64,000 nt of DNA from Saccharothrix deserti (GTDB taxonomy: Bacteria > Actinomycetota > Actinomycetes > Mycobacteriales > Pseudonocardiaceae): positions 398,549-462,548 of the forward strand of contig NZ_VKAB01000011.1 of the NCBI RefSeq assembly GCF_009769385.1, written 5' to 3'. Below, one piece after another: positions 8,812 to 17,278 of this stretch (the stretch's first letter is position 1; each line of letters opens with the position of its first letter). The translations under genes were made by a program, and so were the position numbers. The notes under the pieces were generated by a model. It worked only from the letters and a program-made list of their open reading frames with translations, was not told where the DNA came from and made no database searches.

Positions 8812-9675
8812 ATGGCTCCTCTTCGCTTCGCCCTGCCCAACAAGGGCTCGTTGAGTGCTCCCGCGGCGCAAATGCTGGCCGAAGCGGGTTACCGGGTGAA
8901 CAGGTCCGGCCGTGAGCTGATCGTGGCGGACCCCGCAAATGATGTGCAGTTCTTTTTCCTGCGGCCCCGCGACATCGCGGTGTACGTGGGCGAGGGGTCG
9001 TTGGACGTCGGCATCACCGGTCGTGATCTGCTGCTCGATTCCACCGTGTCCGCGAAGGAAATCCTGCCCCTCGGCTTCGGCCGGGCGTCGTTCTACTTCG
9101 CGTCGAAGCCCGGCGGCATCAGCGACGCCCCCGGCCTGGAGGGCAAGCGGATCGCGACCAGCTACCCGAACCTGGTCGAGCACCACCTGGCCGACCTCGG
9201 CATCAAGGCGCACCTCGTGCGGCTCGACGGCGCGGTGGAGACCGCCGTGGAACTCGGCGTGGCCGACGCGATCGCCGACGTGGTGGAAACCGGCATCACG
9301 CTGAAGACCTCGGGCCTGGAGACGTTCGGCTCGCCGATCCTCAAGTCCGAGGCCGTGCTGATCCAGGGCGACACCGTGGCCGACAACGGCGACTCGGTGC
9401 GCGCGGTCGAGATCCTGCACCGCCGGCTCCAGGGCGTGCTGATCGCCCGCCGCTACGTGATCCTCGACTTCGACTGCCCGGTGGAGGCGCAGGAGGAGGC
9501 CTTCAAGCTGGTGCCGGGCATCGAGTCGCCCACCGTCTCGCCGCTGGCCCGCGAAGGCTGGGTGGCCGTCCGCTCGCTCGTGCCGCGCGACGACGCCCCG
9601 TTCATCATGGACGAGCTGTGGCGCGTCGGCGCCCGCGCCATCCTGGTCAGCTCCCTGGACACCTGCCGCATCTAG
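8812..9675 (+). CDS. hisG: ATP phosphoribosyltransferase HisG (long form)
   Basis: 287 residues. Catalyses ATP + PRPP to phosphoribosyl-ATP, the first committed and histidine-inhibited step of histidine synthesis. 'LRFALPNKGSL' is the N-terminal signature, 'DVGITGRDLLL' and 'GLEGKRIATSYPNL' belong to the periplasmic-binding-protein-like catalytic domain, and 'ADVVETGITLKTSGL' precedes the PRPP loop region. Residues from about 210 form the ACT-like regulatory domain of the long form, so no HisZ is needed. ATG 8812 is chosen because homologues begin with such a '(L)R(F/V)A(L/V)PNKG' start; the longer frame has 25 unrelated residues. The usual partner hisE is not next to it. Confidence 0.96.
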   Translation: MAPLRFALPNKGSLSAPAAQMLAEAGYRVNRSGRELIVADPANDVQFFFLRPRDIAVYVGEGSLDVGITGRDLLLDSTVSAKEILPLGFGRASFYFASKPGGISDAPGLEGKRIATSYPNLVEHHLADLGIKAHLVRLDGAVETAVELGVADAIADVVETGITLKTSGLETFGSPILKSEAVLIQGDTVADNGDSVRAVEILHRRLQGVLIARRYVILDFDCPVEAQEEAFKLVPGIESPTVSPLAREGWVAVRSLVPRDDAPFIMDELWRVGARAILVSSLDTCRI

Positions 9676-9706
9676 CAACGACCGCCGCATCCGGCGCAGC
9701 ACACCC

Positions 9707-9754
9707 CGGACTCCACGTTCCGGCACGTCACGGCGTGCGGGACCGTGGAGTCCG
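9707..9754. terminator. Hairpin downstream of hisG
   Basis: 11-bp perfect inverted repeat (9707-9717 with 9744-9754) enclosing a smaller GCACG/CGTGC stem, 31 bp after the hisG stop. No T-run follows, as is common for actinobacterial terminators. Confidence 0.6.
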
Positions 9755-9823
9755 TCGTCTGTCGGGTCGCTAGATCCGGTCTAGCGGGCCATCTCGCGCC
9801 TTCTCCGTGAGAGGAGGTGGCAG

Positions 9824-10372
9824 ATGCAGCCGCTGCACATCGCCGTGATCATCGGCAGCACCCGCCAGGGACGCGTCGGCGACGACATCGGCCGGTGGAT
9901 CACCGGGGTCGCGGCACAGCGCGTCGACGTCGAGCCGGTCGTGGTCGACCTGGCCGACTACGACTTCCCGCCGTGCTACCCGGAGCGTGCGACGCCGGAG
10001 ATGAGGCGGTTCACCGGCCAGGTGGCGGACGCGGACGGGTTCGTCGTCGTCACGCCCGAGTACAACCGCAGCTTCCCCGCCTCCCTCAAGCAGGCCATCG
10101 ACTACGCCTACGACGAGTGGCACGCCAAGCCCGCGGGGTTCGTCTCCTACGGCTACCGCTCCGAGGGCTTCCACGCGGTGGAACAGCTCCGAACAGTTTT
10201 CACCGAGCTGCACGTCATGACTATGCGCACCGGTGTCGGCGTGAACCTGCTCGCCGACGAACCGCTCGACTCCGAGCACCGCGTGCGCGCCGCGGAGGCG
10301 ATGTTCGACCAGCTCACCTGGTGGGCGTCGGCACTGAGGGAAGCCCGCACCCGACGCCCCTACGTCTCCTGA
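9824..10372 (+). CDS. NAD(P)H-dependent flavin reductase
   Basis: 182 residues, flavodoxin-like. 'IAVIIGSTRQGRVGDDIGRW' carries the GSTRxGR phosphate-binding loop and 'FVVVTPEYNRSFPASLKQAI' is the diagnostic 'TPEYNxSxPxxLKxAID' motif of NADPH-dependent FMN reductases. GGAGG lies 8 bases before the ATG. It is probably a quinone or FMN reductase. The DrrA-like gene starts 27 bp downstream, so they may share an mRNA. Confidence 0.9.
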   Translation: MQPLHIAVIIGSTRQGRVGDDIGRWITGVAAQRVDVEPVVVDLADYDFPPCYPERATPEMRRFTGQVADADGFVVVTPEYNRSFPASLKQAIDYAYDEWHAKPAGFVSYGYRSEGFHAVEQLRTVFTELHVMTMRTGVGVNLLADEPLDSEHRVRAAEAMFDQLTWWASALREARTRRPYVS

Positions 10373-10399
10373 CCTGTATCCATTCCACGAGGGGAAACC

Positions 10400-11374
10400 A
10401 TGAACGCCATCGAAACGTCGGGCCTGGTCAAGGTCTTCGGCGACACCCGCGCGGTGGACGGCGTCGACCTGACCGTGCCCGCCGGGACGGTGTACGGCCT
10501 GCTCGGCCCGAACGGCGCGGGCAAGACCACGACGGTCCGCATGCTCGCCACCCTGCTACGACCCGACGACGGGGAGGCGCGGGTGTTCGGTCACGACGTG
10601 CGCGCCGATCCGAACGCGGTGCGCCGACTCGTCAGCCTGACCGGCCAGTACGCCTCGGTGGACGAGGACCTGACCGGCACCGAGAACCTGGTCCTGCTGG
10701 GCAGGCTCCTCGGCCACACCCGCGCACACGCCCGCGACCGGGCCGCGCAGCTGCTGGAGGCGTTCGGGCTGACCGACGCGGCGGCCAAGCAGGTCAAGCA
10801 CTACTCGGGCGGTATGCGCCGCCGGTTGGACATCGCGGCCAGCATCCTCAACACGCCGAAGCTGCTGTTCCTGGACGAGCCGACCACCGGCCTGGACCCG
10901 CGCAGCCGCAACCAGGTGTGGGACATCGTCCGCGCGGTCGTCGCGCACGGCACCACCGTGCTGCTGACCACGCAGTACCTGGACGAGGCCGACCAGCTCG
11001 CGTCCCGCATCGCGGTGATCGACCACGGCAAGGTCATCGCCGAGGGCACCAAGGGCGAGCTGAAGGCGTCCGTCGGTGTCGGCGCGGTGCACCTGCGGCT
11101 GCGTGACGCCGACCAGCGGTCGCGGGCGCAGCAGGTGCTGACCCGCGCGCTGGAGTGCGACGTGCTGCTCGACTCCGACCCGGTCGCGCTGACCGCGCGG
11201 CTGACCGGCCGGGCCACCGAGCAGGCCGCCGAGGCGCTGGCCCAACTCGCCCGCGAGGGCATCACCGTCGACACGTTCTCCCTCGGCCAGCCCAGCCTGG
11301 ACGAGGTCTTCCTGGCCCTCACCGACAAGTCCGGCAAGTCCGACACGTCCGACAAGAAGGAGGCGGCGGCGTGA
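10400..11374 (+). CDS. DrrA-type ABC exporter ATP-binding protein
   Basis: 324 residues. Walker A '[12 protein letters not shown]', signature '[12 protein letters not shown]', Walker B '[15 protein letters not shown]' and the switch His region '[12 protein letters not shown]' are all present. The C-terminal extension with 'LDEVFLALT' is the DrrA/daunorubicin-resistance subfamily mark. It ends in a Lys/Asp/Ser-rich tail. GAGGGG precedes the ATG and the stop overlaps the permease start (GTGA). It probably powers drug or lipid export with the next protein. Confidence 0.93.
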   Translation: MNAIETSGLVKVFGDTRAVDGVDLTVPAGTVYGLLGPNGAGKTTTVRMLATLLRPDDGEARVFGHDVRADPNAVRRLVSLTGQYASVDEDLTGTENLVLLGRLLGHTRAHARDRAAQLLEAFGLTDAAAKQVKHYSGGMRRRLDIAASILNTPKLLFLDEPTTGLDPRSRNQVWDIVRAVVAHGTTVLLTTQYLDEADQLASRIAVIDHGKVIAEGTKGELKASVGVGAVHLRLRDADQRSRAQQVLTRALECDVLLDSDPVALTARLTGRATEQAAEALAQLAREGITVDTFSLGQPSLDEVFLALTDKSGKSDTSDKKEAAA

Positions 11375-12213
11375 CCGTCACCAAGGAACCCGAACTCCTG
11401 CCCGCGCCCAAGGCGGAGGACTTGGCGGCGGTGCTGCTGGAGACCGTGCAGCCGACCCGCCCGAGCGCGTTGTCCGCGTCGATGACGTTCGGCTGGCGCG
11501 CGGTGCTCAAGATCAAGCACGTGCCGGAGCAGCTGTTCGACGTCACCGCGTTCCCGATCATGATGATCCTGATGTTCACCTACCTGTTCGGTGGTGCGCT
11601 CGCGGGCTCGCCGGGGGAGTACATCCAGTACCTGGTGCCCGGCATCACGGTGACCAGCGTCGTGATGATCACCATGTACACGGGTGTCGCGGTGAACACC
11701 GACATCGAGAAGGGCGTGTTCGACCGGTTCCGCACGCTGCCGATCTGGCGGCCCGCGCCGATGGTCGGGTACATCCTGGGCGACCTGCTGCGGTACGTGC
11801 TGGCGTCGCTCACCATCATGATCGTCGGCCTGATCCTCGGGTTCCGGCCCGAGGGCGGGTTCGTCGGGGTCGTGCTCGGCGTGGCGGTGCTGGTGGCGTT
11901 CTCGTTCGCGTTCTCCTGGATCTGGACGATGTTCGGCCTGCTGATGCGCAGCGAGAAGTCCGTGATGGGCGTGAGCATGCTGGTGCTGTTCCCGCTGACG
12001 TTCCTGTCCAACGTCTACGTCGACCCGGCCACCATGCCCGGTTGGCTCCAGGCGTTCGTCAACGTCAACCCGATCAGCACGCTGGTGGCGGCGGTGCGGT
12101 CGCTGATGGCGGGCGGCTTCGACGGCAACGCGATGCTGTGGACGCTCGGCTACGGCCTGGTGTTCACCGCCGTGTTCGGCGCCCTGACCATGCGCCTGTA
12201 CAACCGGAAGTGA
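11371..12213 (+). CDS. DrrB-type ABC-2 exporter permease
   Basis: 280 residues from GTG 11371 overlapping the DrrA stop by four bases. Six hydrophobic segments follow an approximately 55-residue cytoplasmic N-terminus. '[14 protein letters not shown]' and '[16 protein letters not shown]' are the ABC-2 'EKE/RFR' loop signature, and '[20 protein letters not shown]' is the standard segment before the last helix. Makes the membrane channel of a DrrAB-type exporter of unknown cargo. Confidence 0.93.
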   Translation: MTVTKEPELLPAPKAEDLAAVLLETVQPTRPSALSASMTFGWRAVLKIKHVPEQLFDVTAFPIMMILMFTYLFGGALAGSPGEYIQYLVPGITVTSVVMITMYTGVAVNTDIEKGVFDRFRTLPIWRPAPMVGYILGDLLRYVLASLTIMIVGLILGFRPEGGFVGVVLGVAVLVAFSFAFSWIWTMFGLLMRSEKSVMGVSMLVLFPLTFLSNVYVDPATMPGWLQAFVNVNPISTLVAAVRSLMAGGFDGNAMLWTLGYGLVFTAVFGALTMRLYNRK

Positions 12214-12228
12214 TGCTCCGGGAACGAA

Positions 12229-15228
12229 CTAGAGCCTGAAGCGCTCGTGTCCTGAGTAGACGCACGTCGCCCCGGTCGACACGGTCTCCCGCAGGTGGGC
12301 CGCGAGATCGGGGTGGCGTTCGTCCAGTTTCCGCAGGGTGTCGCGGATCCGGGCGGTGACGGCCTTGCGGGCGCGTTCGGCTTCGTCGCCCAGCCTCCGC
12401 GTGCGGCCGGCCAGGCCGGCTGCCGCGCGCAGTTCCTCCAGCAACGCCGCCCGTTCGCGGTCGAGCTCGGCGGCCCGGTCGTCGTCGAACGCCCGGTCGA
12501 TCTCCTCGTCCAGCCGCGCCAGCCGCCGCCGGTACCGGGCCTTGGCCTCGTCGTCCAGCACCGGGTCGCCGCCCAACCGCGCGGACGCCACCGCCTCCGG
12601 CGCGAGCAACGACACCGCGGCGACCGGCTCGCCCGGAGCGCTCAGCAGCACGTGCAGGTCGCGCAGCCCTTTCGAGTCCGGCATCCGCACGGTGACCCCG
12701 CGGTACGACAGCGCCCACACGTCATCGTCGCGGCGGAACTCGTCGGCGGGCCGTTCGTCGGCCGACGGTCGCAGGCCCGACGTGGCCGCGTCCCGCGCGA
12801 CGGACGCCACCAGGTCCGCCGCCGGAGACCCCTGCGCGTGCAACGCCTCCGCGAGGTGACGGCGCGCCCGCACGGCCCACGGCCGGGCCCGCATCAGCTC
12901 CGCCGACCGCTGCGCCGCGGTCAACTCCTCGACCGCCTCGGCGCACCGGCCCAACGCCAGGTCGACCACGCCGAGCCACAGGTCGACCGGCCCGCTGATA
13001 TCGCAGCCGTACAGCGACACCAGCCACTTGCCCCGGTGCGGCGCCAACCGCTCGCGCACCCGTGCGGCCAGTTCACGATCACCCGCGGCGAGCGCGAACT
13101 GGGCGTGGAACCGCAGCCACAACGGCTCGAACACCGGCAAGACCCGGTCGTCCTGGACGGGCTGCTCCAGGTAACGCCGCGCGGTGGCCACGTCACCGCG
13201 TTCGAGCGCGGTGAGGCCGGCCGGCAGACCGGCGCACGGGTGGGTGCTCGCGGCGATCTCGGTCGCCAACTGGTCCAGCCCGTCGAACAGCCCCTGCGGC
13301 AACATCAGCGCCCACCGCAGGTGCAGGTACATCATCCGGAACGCGGTGTGCGTGCCCGCGCCCATCTCGGTCGCCTCGGCCAGGAACGCGTCGGCCTCCG
13401 CGTACCGGCCCTGCATGGTGGCGATGATGGCCTGGTCGATGGCCGCCGAGAAGTTGAACCTGCTCATGCCCAGCCGCTCGGACAACGCCACGAACGTGTG
13501 CAGCTGGTCGAGGTAGCGCGGATCGCCCAGCTCCACCAACGCCACCCACCGGAACGAGGTGGCGAAGTGCTCGGCGGTGTGGTCGCCGCTGCGCCGTGAC
13601 ACGGTGATCAGCTCGTCGGTCAACGCCAGCCGCTGCTCGGCGTTGCCGATGCCGGCCGCGGTGTCGTGCATCGACCACAGGCCCGAAGCCAACGCGTCGT
13701 CGTCGCCACCACCCCGCGCCGCCTCGGTGGCGTGCAGGCTCATCTCCCGCGCGAGCACTTCCGGCGGCAGGTCCGAAGGCGGCCCGATCAGCCGGGCGTA
13801 CGCCTCGCGCAGCACGTCGGCGGCCGCGCTCTCGACATCGGCGAACCGGTAGACCGCCAAGGCGACCCGGGCGAACGGTCCGGGGTCCTCCAGCTCACGC
13901 GCCAGCGCCGCCGCCTCCGCGAAAGTCCGCTGCGCCTCGGCGGGCCCGCCGCAGTGGACCAACTCGTGGCCCAGCTCCAACGCGACCGCGATCCGCCGCC
14001 TGTCGCCCTGCGCGCGCTCCAACGCCCGGCGGTAGTGCCCGACGGCCTCCTCGACCGCCATCCGACGGCTCGCGTCCCGTGCCGCCGCCACGATCAGGTC
14101 CACCGCGCGGTCGGCGGGCAGGAGGTCGCCCGCCAGGTGCGCGTGCCGGGCCAGGTCGGCGGGGAACACCTCGTCGGCCAGGTCGCCGTCCAGCGCGCGC
14201 ACCACGGCCGCGTGCCGTGCGTCCACATCGGACAGCGACGCGTACAGCGTCTCGCGCACCAGATCGTGCGCGAAGGAGAACCGGCCACCGCCCAAGCCCA
14301 GCACCAGCCTGGCCTGCGCGGCCTGGTCGAGCAGCCGGTCCACCGCCGGTACCGGCAGCGCCGCCGTGGCGGCCAGCACCTTCCGCTGGAACTCGCGCCC
14401 GAGCACGGCGGCCGTGGTCAGCAGGTCGCCGACCGGCCTCGGCAGCAGCGACAACCGCCGGTGCAACGCGTCGCGCACGCCGGGGGCGATCGCGGTCACC
14501 GGGCCGCCGCCGTGCCACAGCCGTGCGGTCTGCTCGACGAAGAACGGGTTGCCGCCGGTGCGCAGGTGCACCTCGGCGACCAGGTCCGACGCCGGCTTGC
14601 GTCCGGCCGTGCGTGACATCAACTCGCCGACCTCGGCCGGCGCCAGACCCGTCAACGCGACCGTGACAGCCCGGCTGAGCAACGGAGTCATCAACGGCCG
14701 CAGCGGGTGGTCCTCGGCATCGCGGTAGGTGCCGACCAGCAGCACCCGTTCGAACCACGTGTGCTGCGCGGCGAACTCCAGCAGCTTCAACGACGCCGGG
14801 TCGGCCCAGTGCAGGTCCTCCAGCACGACCACCACCGGCCGGTCGTGCGACACGGCGACCAGCGCCGTCGTCACCGCGTCGTACAGCGGGAAGCTCTCCG
14901 GCGTGTGCTCCGACGGCGCCTCGCCGAGCAGCACCGCCAACGGCCCCCGGTCGACCTCCGCCCACTCCTCGGGCGTGACGGCCCGGCGCAACGCCCGGAT
15001 CACCTGCACCCACGGCCAGTAGCCGGGCGCGCTGTCGGAATCCCAGCACGACCCGCCGAGCACCAGCGCGCCCTGCCGACGCGCGTCCTCGGCCGCGCCG
15101 GTCACCAACGTGGTCTTGCCGATCCCGGCCTCGCCGGCGACCAGCACGAGCCCGCCGTGGCTCCGGGTGGCGCGGTCGATCTCGGCGCGCAGCACCCCGG
15201 CTGGATGATCCCGTCCGATGAGTCGCAT
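12229..15228 (-). CDS. Large AAA-ATPase / TPR signalling protein (LuxR-like without HTH)
   Basis: 999 residues from ATG 15228; the frame extends upstream, but that part lies in the TetR gene. 'MRLIGRDHPAGVLRAEI' is the start of the LAL-type AAA_16 domain, with Walker A 'GEAGIGKT' (residues 32-39) and 'VVVVLEDLHWAD' as Walker B (about 133-143). A helical repeat region of TPR character follows (about 400-800). Instead of the usual LuxR helix-turn-helix, the C-terminus has a globular piece ('WALSYRGVTVRMPDSKG') and a charged coiled coil (about 890-985). It should bind ATP and act in signalling, but DNA binding is not evident. Convergent with drrB, 15 bp apart. Confidence 0.8.
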   Translation of the reverse strand: MRLIGRDHPAGVLRAEIDRATRSHGGLVLVAGEAGIGKTTLVTGAAEDARRQGALVLGGSCWDSDSAPGYWPWVQVIRALRRAVTPEEWAEVDRGPLAVLLGEAPSEHTPESFPLYDAVTTALVAVSHDRPVVVVLEDLHWADPASLKLLEFAAQHTWFERVLLVGTYRDAEDHPLRPLMTPLLSRAVTVALTGLAPAEVGELMSRTAGRKPASDLVAEVHLRTGGNPFFVEQTARLWHGGGPVTAIAPGVRDALHRRLSLLPRPVGDLLTTAAVLGREFQRKVLAATAALPVPAVDRLLDQAAQARLVLGLGGGRFSFAHDLVRETLYASLSDVDARHAAVVRALDGDLADEVFPADLARHAHLAGDLLPADRAVDLIVAAARDASRRMAVEEAVGHYRRALERAQGDRRRIAVALELGHELVHCGGPAEAQRTFAEAAALARELEDPGPFARVALAVYRFADVESAAADVLREAYARLIGPPSDLPPEVLAREMSLHATEAARGGGDDDALASGLWSMHDTAAGIGNAEQRLALTDELITVSRRSGDHTAEHFATSFRWVALVELGDPRYLDQLHTFVALSERLGMSRFNFSAAIDQAIIATMQGRYAEADAFLAEATEMGAGTHTAFRMMYLHLRWALMLPQGLFDGLDQLATEIAASTHPCAGLPAGLTALERGDVATARRYLEQPVQDDRVLPVFEPLWLRFHAQFALAAGDRELAARVRERLAPHRGKWLVSLYGCDISGPVDLWLGVVDLALGRCAEAVEELTAAQRSAELMRARPWAVRARRHLAEALHAQGSPAADLVASVARDAATSGLRPSADERPADEFRRDDDVWALSYRGVTVRMPDSKGLRDLHVLLSAPGEPVAAVSLLAPEAVASARLGGDPVLDDEAKARYRRRLARLDEEIDRAFDDDRAAELDRERAALLEELRAAAGLAGRTRRLGDEAERARKAVTARIRDTLRKLDERHPDLAAHLRETVSTGATCVYSGHERFRL

Positions 15229-15272
15229 GGCAGGGTGAAACCTAACCCACCCGTCCGACACCCGACCGGCGA

Positions 15273-15869
15273 TCAGGCGATGTGGGGCGAGGCCAATTCG
15301 CTCAGCTGTGCGAACGCGGCGTCCACCGCGCCGGGCAGCGCGGCCGGGTCGCCGCCCGCGATGTCCTGCCCCGCGTGGAAGCACGCCAACGCGATCTGCG
15401 GCGCGAGCGCGGCCACCACAGGAGGCGCCCCGCGTTCGCGCAGCGTGGTGCGGAAGACCTCGGCGAGCCGGGCGAACTTCCGGGCCGCCCGGTCGCGCAG
15501 CTCCGGGTTGTCGTCCAGCAGCTTCGCGTGCGCCCGGTAGTGCTCCTCGTTCGCGGTGAACTCGTGGCACAGCTCCAGCACCACCGTGCGGATCTGCGCC
15601 ACGGCCTCCGCCAGCTCCGTGACCGGCGGTTGGGCCTGGTGCCGCTCGGCCAGCTCCTCCAGCAGCAGCTGCTCGTCGGAGAAGACGACCTCCTGCTTGT
15701 CGCCGAAGTAGCGGAAGAACGTGGTGCGGCCGACCTCGGCCCGCTTGGCGATGTCGGCGACCGTCACGTCGGCGAACCCGCGTTCGGCGAACAGCGCGAA
15801 CGCCGCCTCCACGATCTGCTCCCGCGCGCGCTGCTGCTTGCGCTCGCGCAGCGGCATCCGTCCCGACAT
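15273..15869 (-). CDS. TetR family transcriptional regulator
   Basis: 198 residues. 'RAREQIVEAAFALFAERGFA' and 'IAKRAEVGRTTFFRYFGDKQ' form the DNA-binding helices (residues 14-55). The start may instead be the ATG five codons in. Divergent from the short-chain dehydrogenase gene, with GTAC-rich dyads in the 84-bp gap, so local autoregulation and control of the SDR are likely. Confidence 0.9.
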   Translation of the reverse strand: MSGRMPLRERKQQRAREQIVEAAFALFAERGFADVTVADIAKRAEVGRTTFFRYFGDKQEVVFSDEQLLLEELAERHQAQPPVTELAEAVAQIRTVVLELCHEFTANEEHYRAHAKLLDDNPELRDRAARKFARLAEVFRTTLRERGAPPVVAALAPQIALACFHAGQDIAGGDPAALPGAVDAAFAQLSELASPHIA

Positions 15870-15888
15870 GGGCTCAGCATAGCCGTCC

Positions 15889-15935
15889 GGTACTAAGTCC
15901 GGTACGGTACTGAGTACCAGTTAGTACGACGTACC
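15889..15935. promoter_or_regulatory. GTAC-rich operator cluster (TetR/SDR divergent region)
   Basis: Contains the 13-bp dyad GGTACT-G-AGTACC at 15906-15918, flanked by TACTAA (15891-15896) and TTAGTA (15921-15926) as an outer inverted repeat, plus GTACC at 15931. The two dyads are not concentric, which suggests overlapping sites for a dimer or cooperative binding. Assignment to the adjacent TetR protein is inferred. Confidence 0.6.
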
Positions 15936-15953
15936 ACTCGAATCGGGGAGACC

Positions 15954-16877
15954 ATGGGCACGACACTGATGACCGGCGCGAGTCGAGGGCTCGGCCGCGA
16001 GGCCGCCGAACACCTCCTGCGCCACCACCCGGACCGCCACCTGCTCGTGTTCAACCGCAGGCCGGGACTGGCGGCCGAACTGGCCGACCGGACGGGCAAC
16101 CGCAACGTCTCGGAGGTGGTGTGCGACCTGGCGTCGTTCGCCGACATCCGCCGGGCGGTGTCCGAAGTGGACGGACCGCTCGACGGGTTCCTGGGCAACG
16201 CGGGCCTGCAGATGGCGTCGACGCGCAAGGTCACCGCCGACGGCGTGGAGATGACCTTCGGGGTCAACGTGCTGGCCTACCACCTGCTGCTGAACCTGCT
16301 CATGCCGCGCTTCACGAATCCCGCCCGGATCATCGTGGTCGGCAGCGACGTGCACGACAGCTCCCACAACAGCATGGGCCTCATCCCGGCGCCGCGGTGG
16401 GACGACCCCCGCAAGCTGGCCGAGCCGGGGGAGGACACCGGCGTCGCGGGCAGGCGCGCGTACGCCACCAGCAAGCTCGGCGTGGTCTACCTCGTCCACG
16501 CCCTCCAGCGCCGCCTGCCCGAAGGCGTGGACGTCTACTCCTACAACCCCGGTTTCGTGCCCGGCACGGGCCTGGCGCGTGACGCCGACCGGTTCAGCCG
16601 GGCCGTGTTCCGCGTCGTCGGCTCCGCCCTGCTCGCCCTGCCGTTCGCCACCAGTCCGGCCAAGGCCGGTCGGCTGCTCGCGGAGGCGATGACGGGGCCT
16701 CGTCCCGGTGACGGCGGTTCCTACATCAGCCGGGGCAAGGTGATCCCGTCATCGCCCGAGTCCTACGACGAGCGACGCGAGGAGGAACTGTGGGCCGCCG
16801 CCGACGACCTGTGTGGCATCTCGTCGGACAGCATCCCGTCGGACGGCATCACGCGCACGCCACACCGTTCAGCGTGA
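15954..16877 (+). CDS. Short-chain dehydrogenase/reductase
   Basis: 307 residues. 'TLMTGASRGLGREAAEHLL' is the TGxxxGxG cofactor loop, 'GFLGNAGLQM' the NAG motif and 'YATSKLGVVYLV' the catalytic YxxxK, preceded by 'VVGSDVHD' carrying the Ser. Resembles protochlorophyllide-reductase/retinol-dehydrogenase-like SDRs. GGGGAG precedes the ATG. The last 15 or so residues lie over the remnant of a cellulase gene on the other strand and look like read-through. Confidence 0.9.
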   Translation: MGTTLMTGASRGLGREAAEHLLRHHPDRHLLVFNRRPGLAAELADRTGNRNVSEVVCDLASFADIRRAVSEVDGPLDGFLGNAGLQMASTRKVTADGVEMTFGVNVLAYHLLLNLLMPRFTNPARIIVVGSDVHDSSHNSMGLIPAPRWDDPRKLAEPGEDTGVAGRRAYATSKLGVVYLVHALQRRLPEGVDVYSYNPGFVPGTGLARDADRFSRAVFRVVGSALLALPFATSPAKAGRLLAEAMTGPRPGDGGSYISRGKVIPSSPESYDERREEELWAAADDLCGISSDSIPSDGITRTPHRSA

Positions 16878-17159
16878 ACCCGCTGGGCGCGGTGGACGAC
16901 TCGGCTGCGGCGGGCCTTGGTGGTTGCCCGCGGTGATGGTGAAGTCGGTGTCCGAGGCGCTGATGCGCTGACCGTCGTTCGCGCCCCACTCGTTGTTCTG
17001 GACGACGTGCCGGCCGCCCTGGATCTTCGTGGTGCCGTACCTCTCGCAGATGGTGGTCGCCGCGGCGGCCTGGGGCGGGCTGAGGGCCATGGCCAATCCG
17101 GCCACCAATCCGGCGACCGCCAACGCCGTGGCGGCCAGTCGGGGAACTCGGGGATGCAT
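16849..17159 (-). pseudogene. Collapsed GH12-CBM2 cellulase remnant
   Basis: From ATG 17159 there is a normal signal peptide ('AATALAVAGLVAGLAMAL', ending near AAAA) and then 'TTICERYGTTKIQGG' and 'HVVQNNEWG', the N-terminus of a GH12 endoglucanase. After about 40 mature residues the homology stops. In another frame, just downstream, 'APSGFTLNGVACA' followed by a stop at 16849 reproduces the last residues of an actinobacterial CBM2 cellulose-binding module. So the catalytic domain and most of the CBM have been lost by a frame-changing deletion that fused the two ends. The GH12 Cys expected after the NNxWG region is Arg. Not functional as a cellulase; the signal peptide plus about 65 residues could still be made. 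Confidence 0.75.
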
Positions 17160-17205
17160 CGACGAACAACTCCTTTGTTGTGCGTGTCGTGCGGCCTATG
17201 CTCTC

Positions 17206-17219
17206 TGGGAGCGCTCCCA
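17206..17219. promoter_or_regulatory. CebR-type operator
   Basis: TGGGAGCGCTCCCA, the perfect 14-bp palindrome known as the CebR (LacI-family) operator that controls cellulose and cello-oligosaccharide genes in actinomycetes; here extended by C/G to 16 bp. A half-site TGGGAGC follows at 17228-17234. It lies 47 bp before the 17160 side of the cellulase remnant and 60 bp before the GH26 start, so it would control either direction. Confidence 0.88.
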
Positions 17220-17278
17220 GAACGTACTGGGAGCGAGGCCGGCGCCCCTACCAACGACGGTGAAGGGACAAAGACGAC

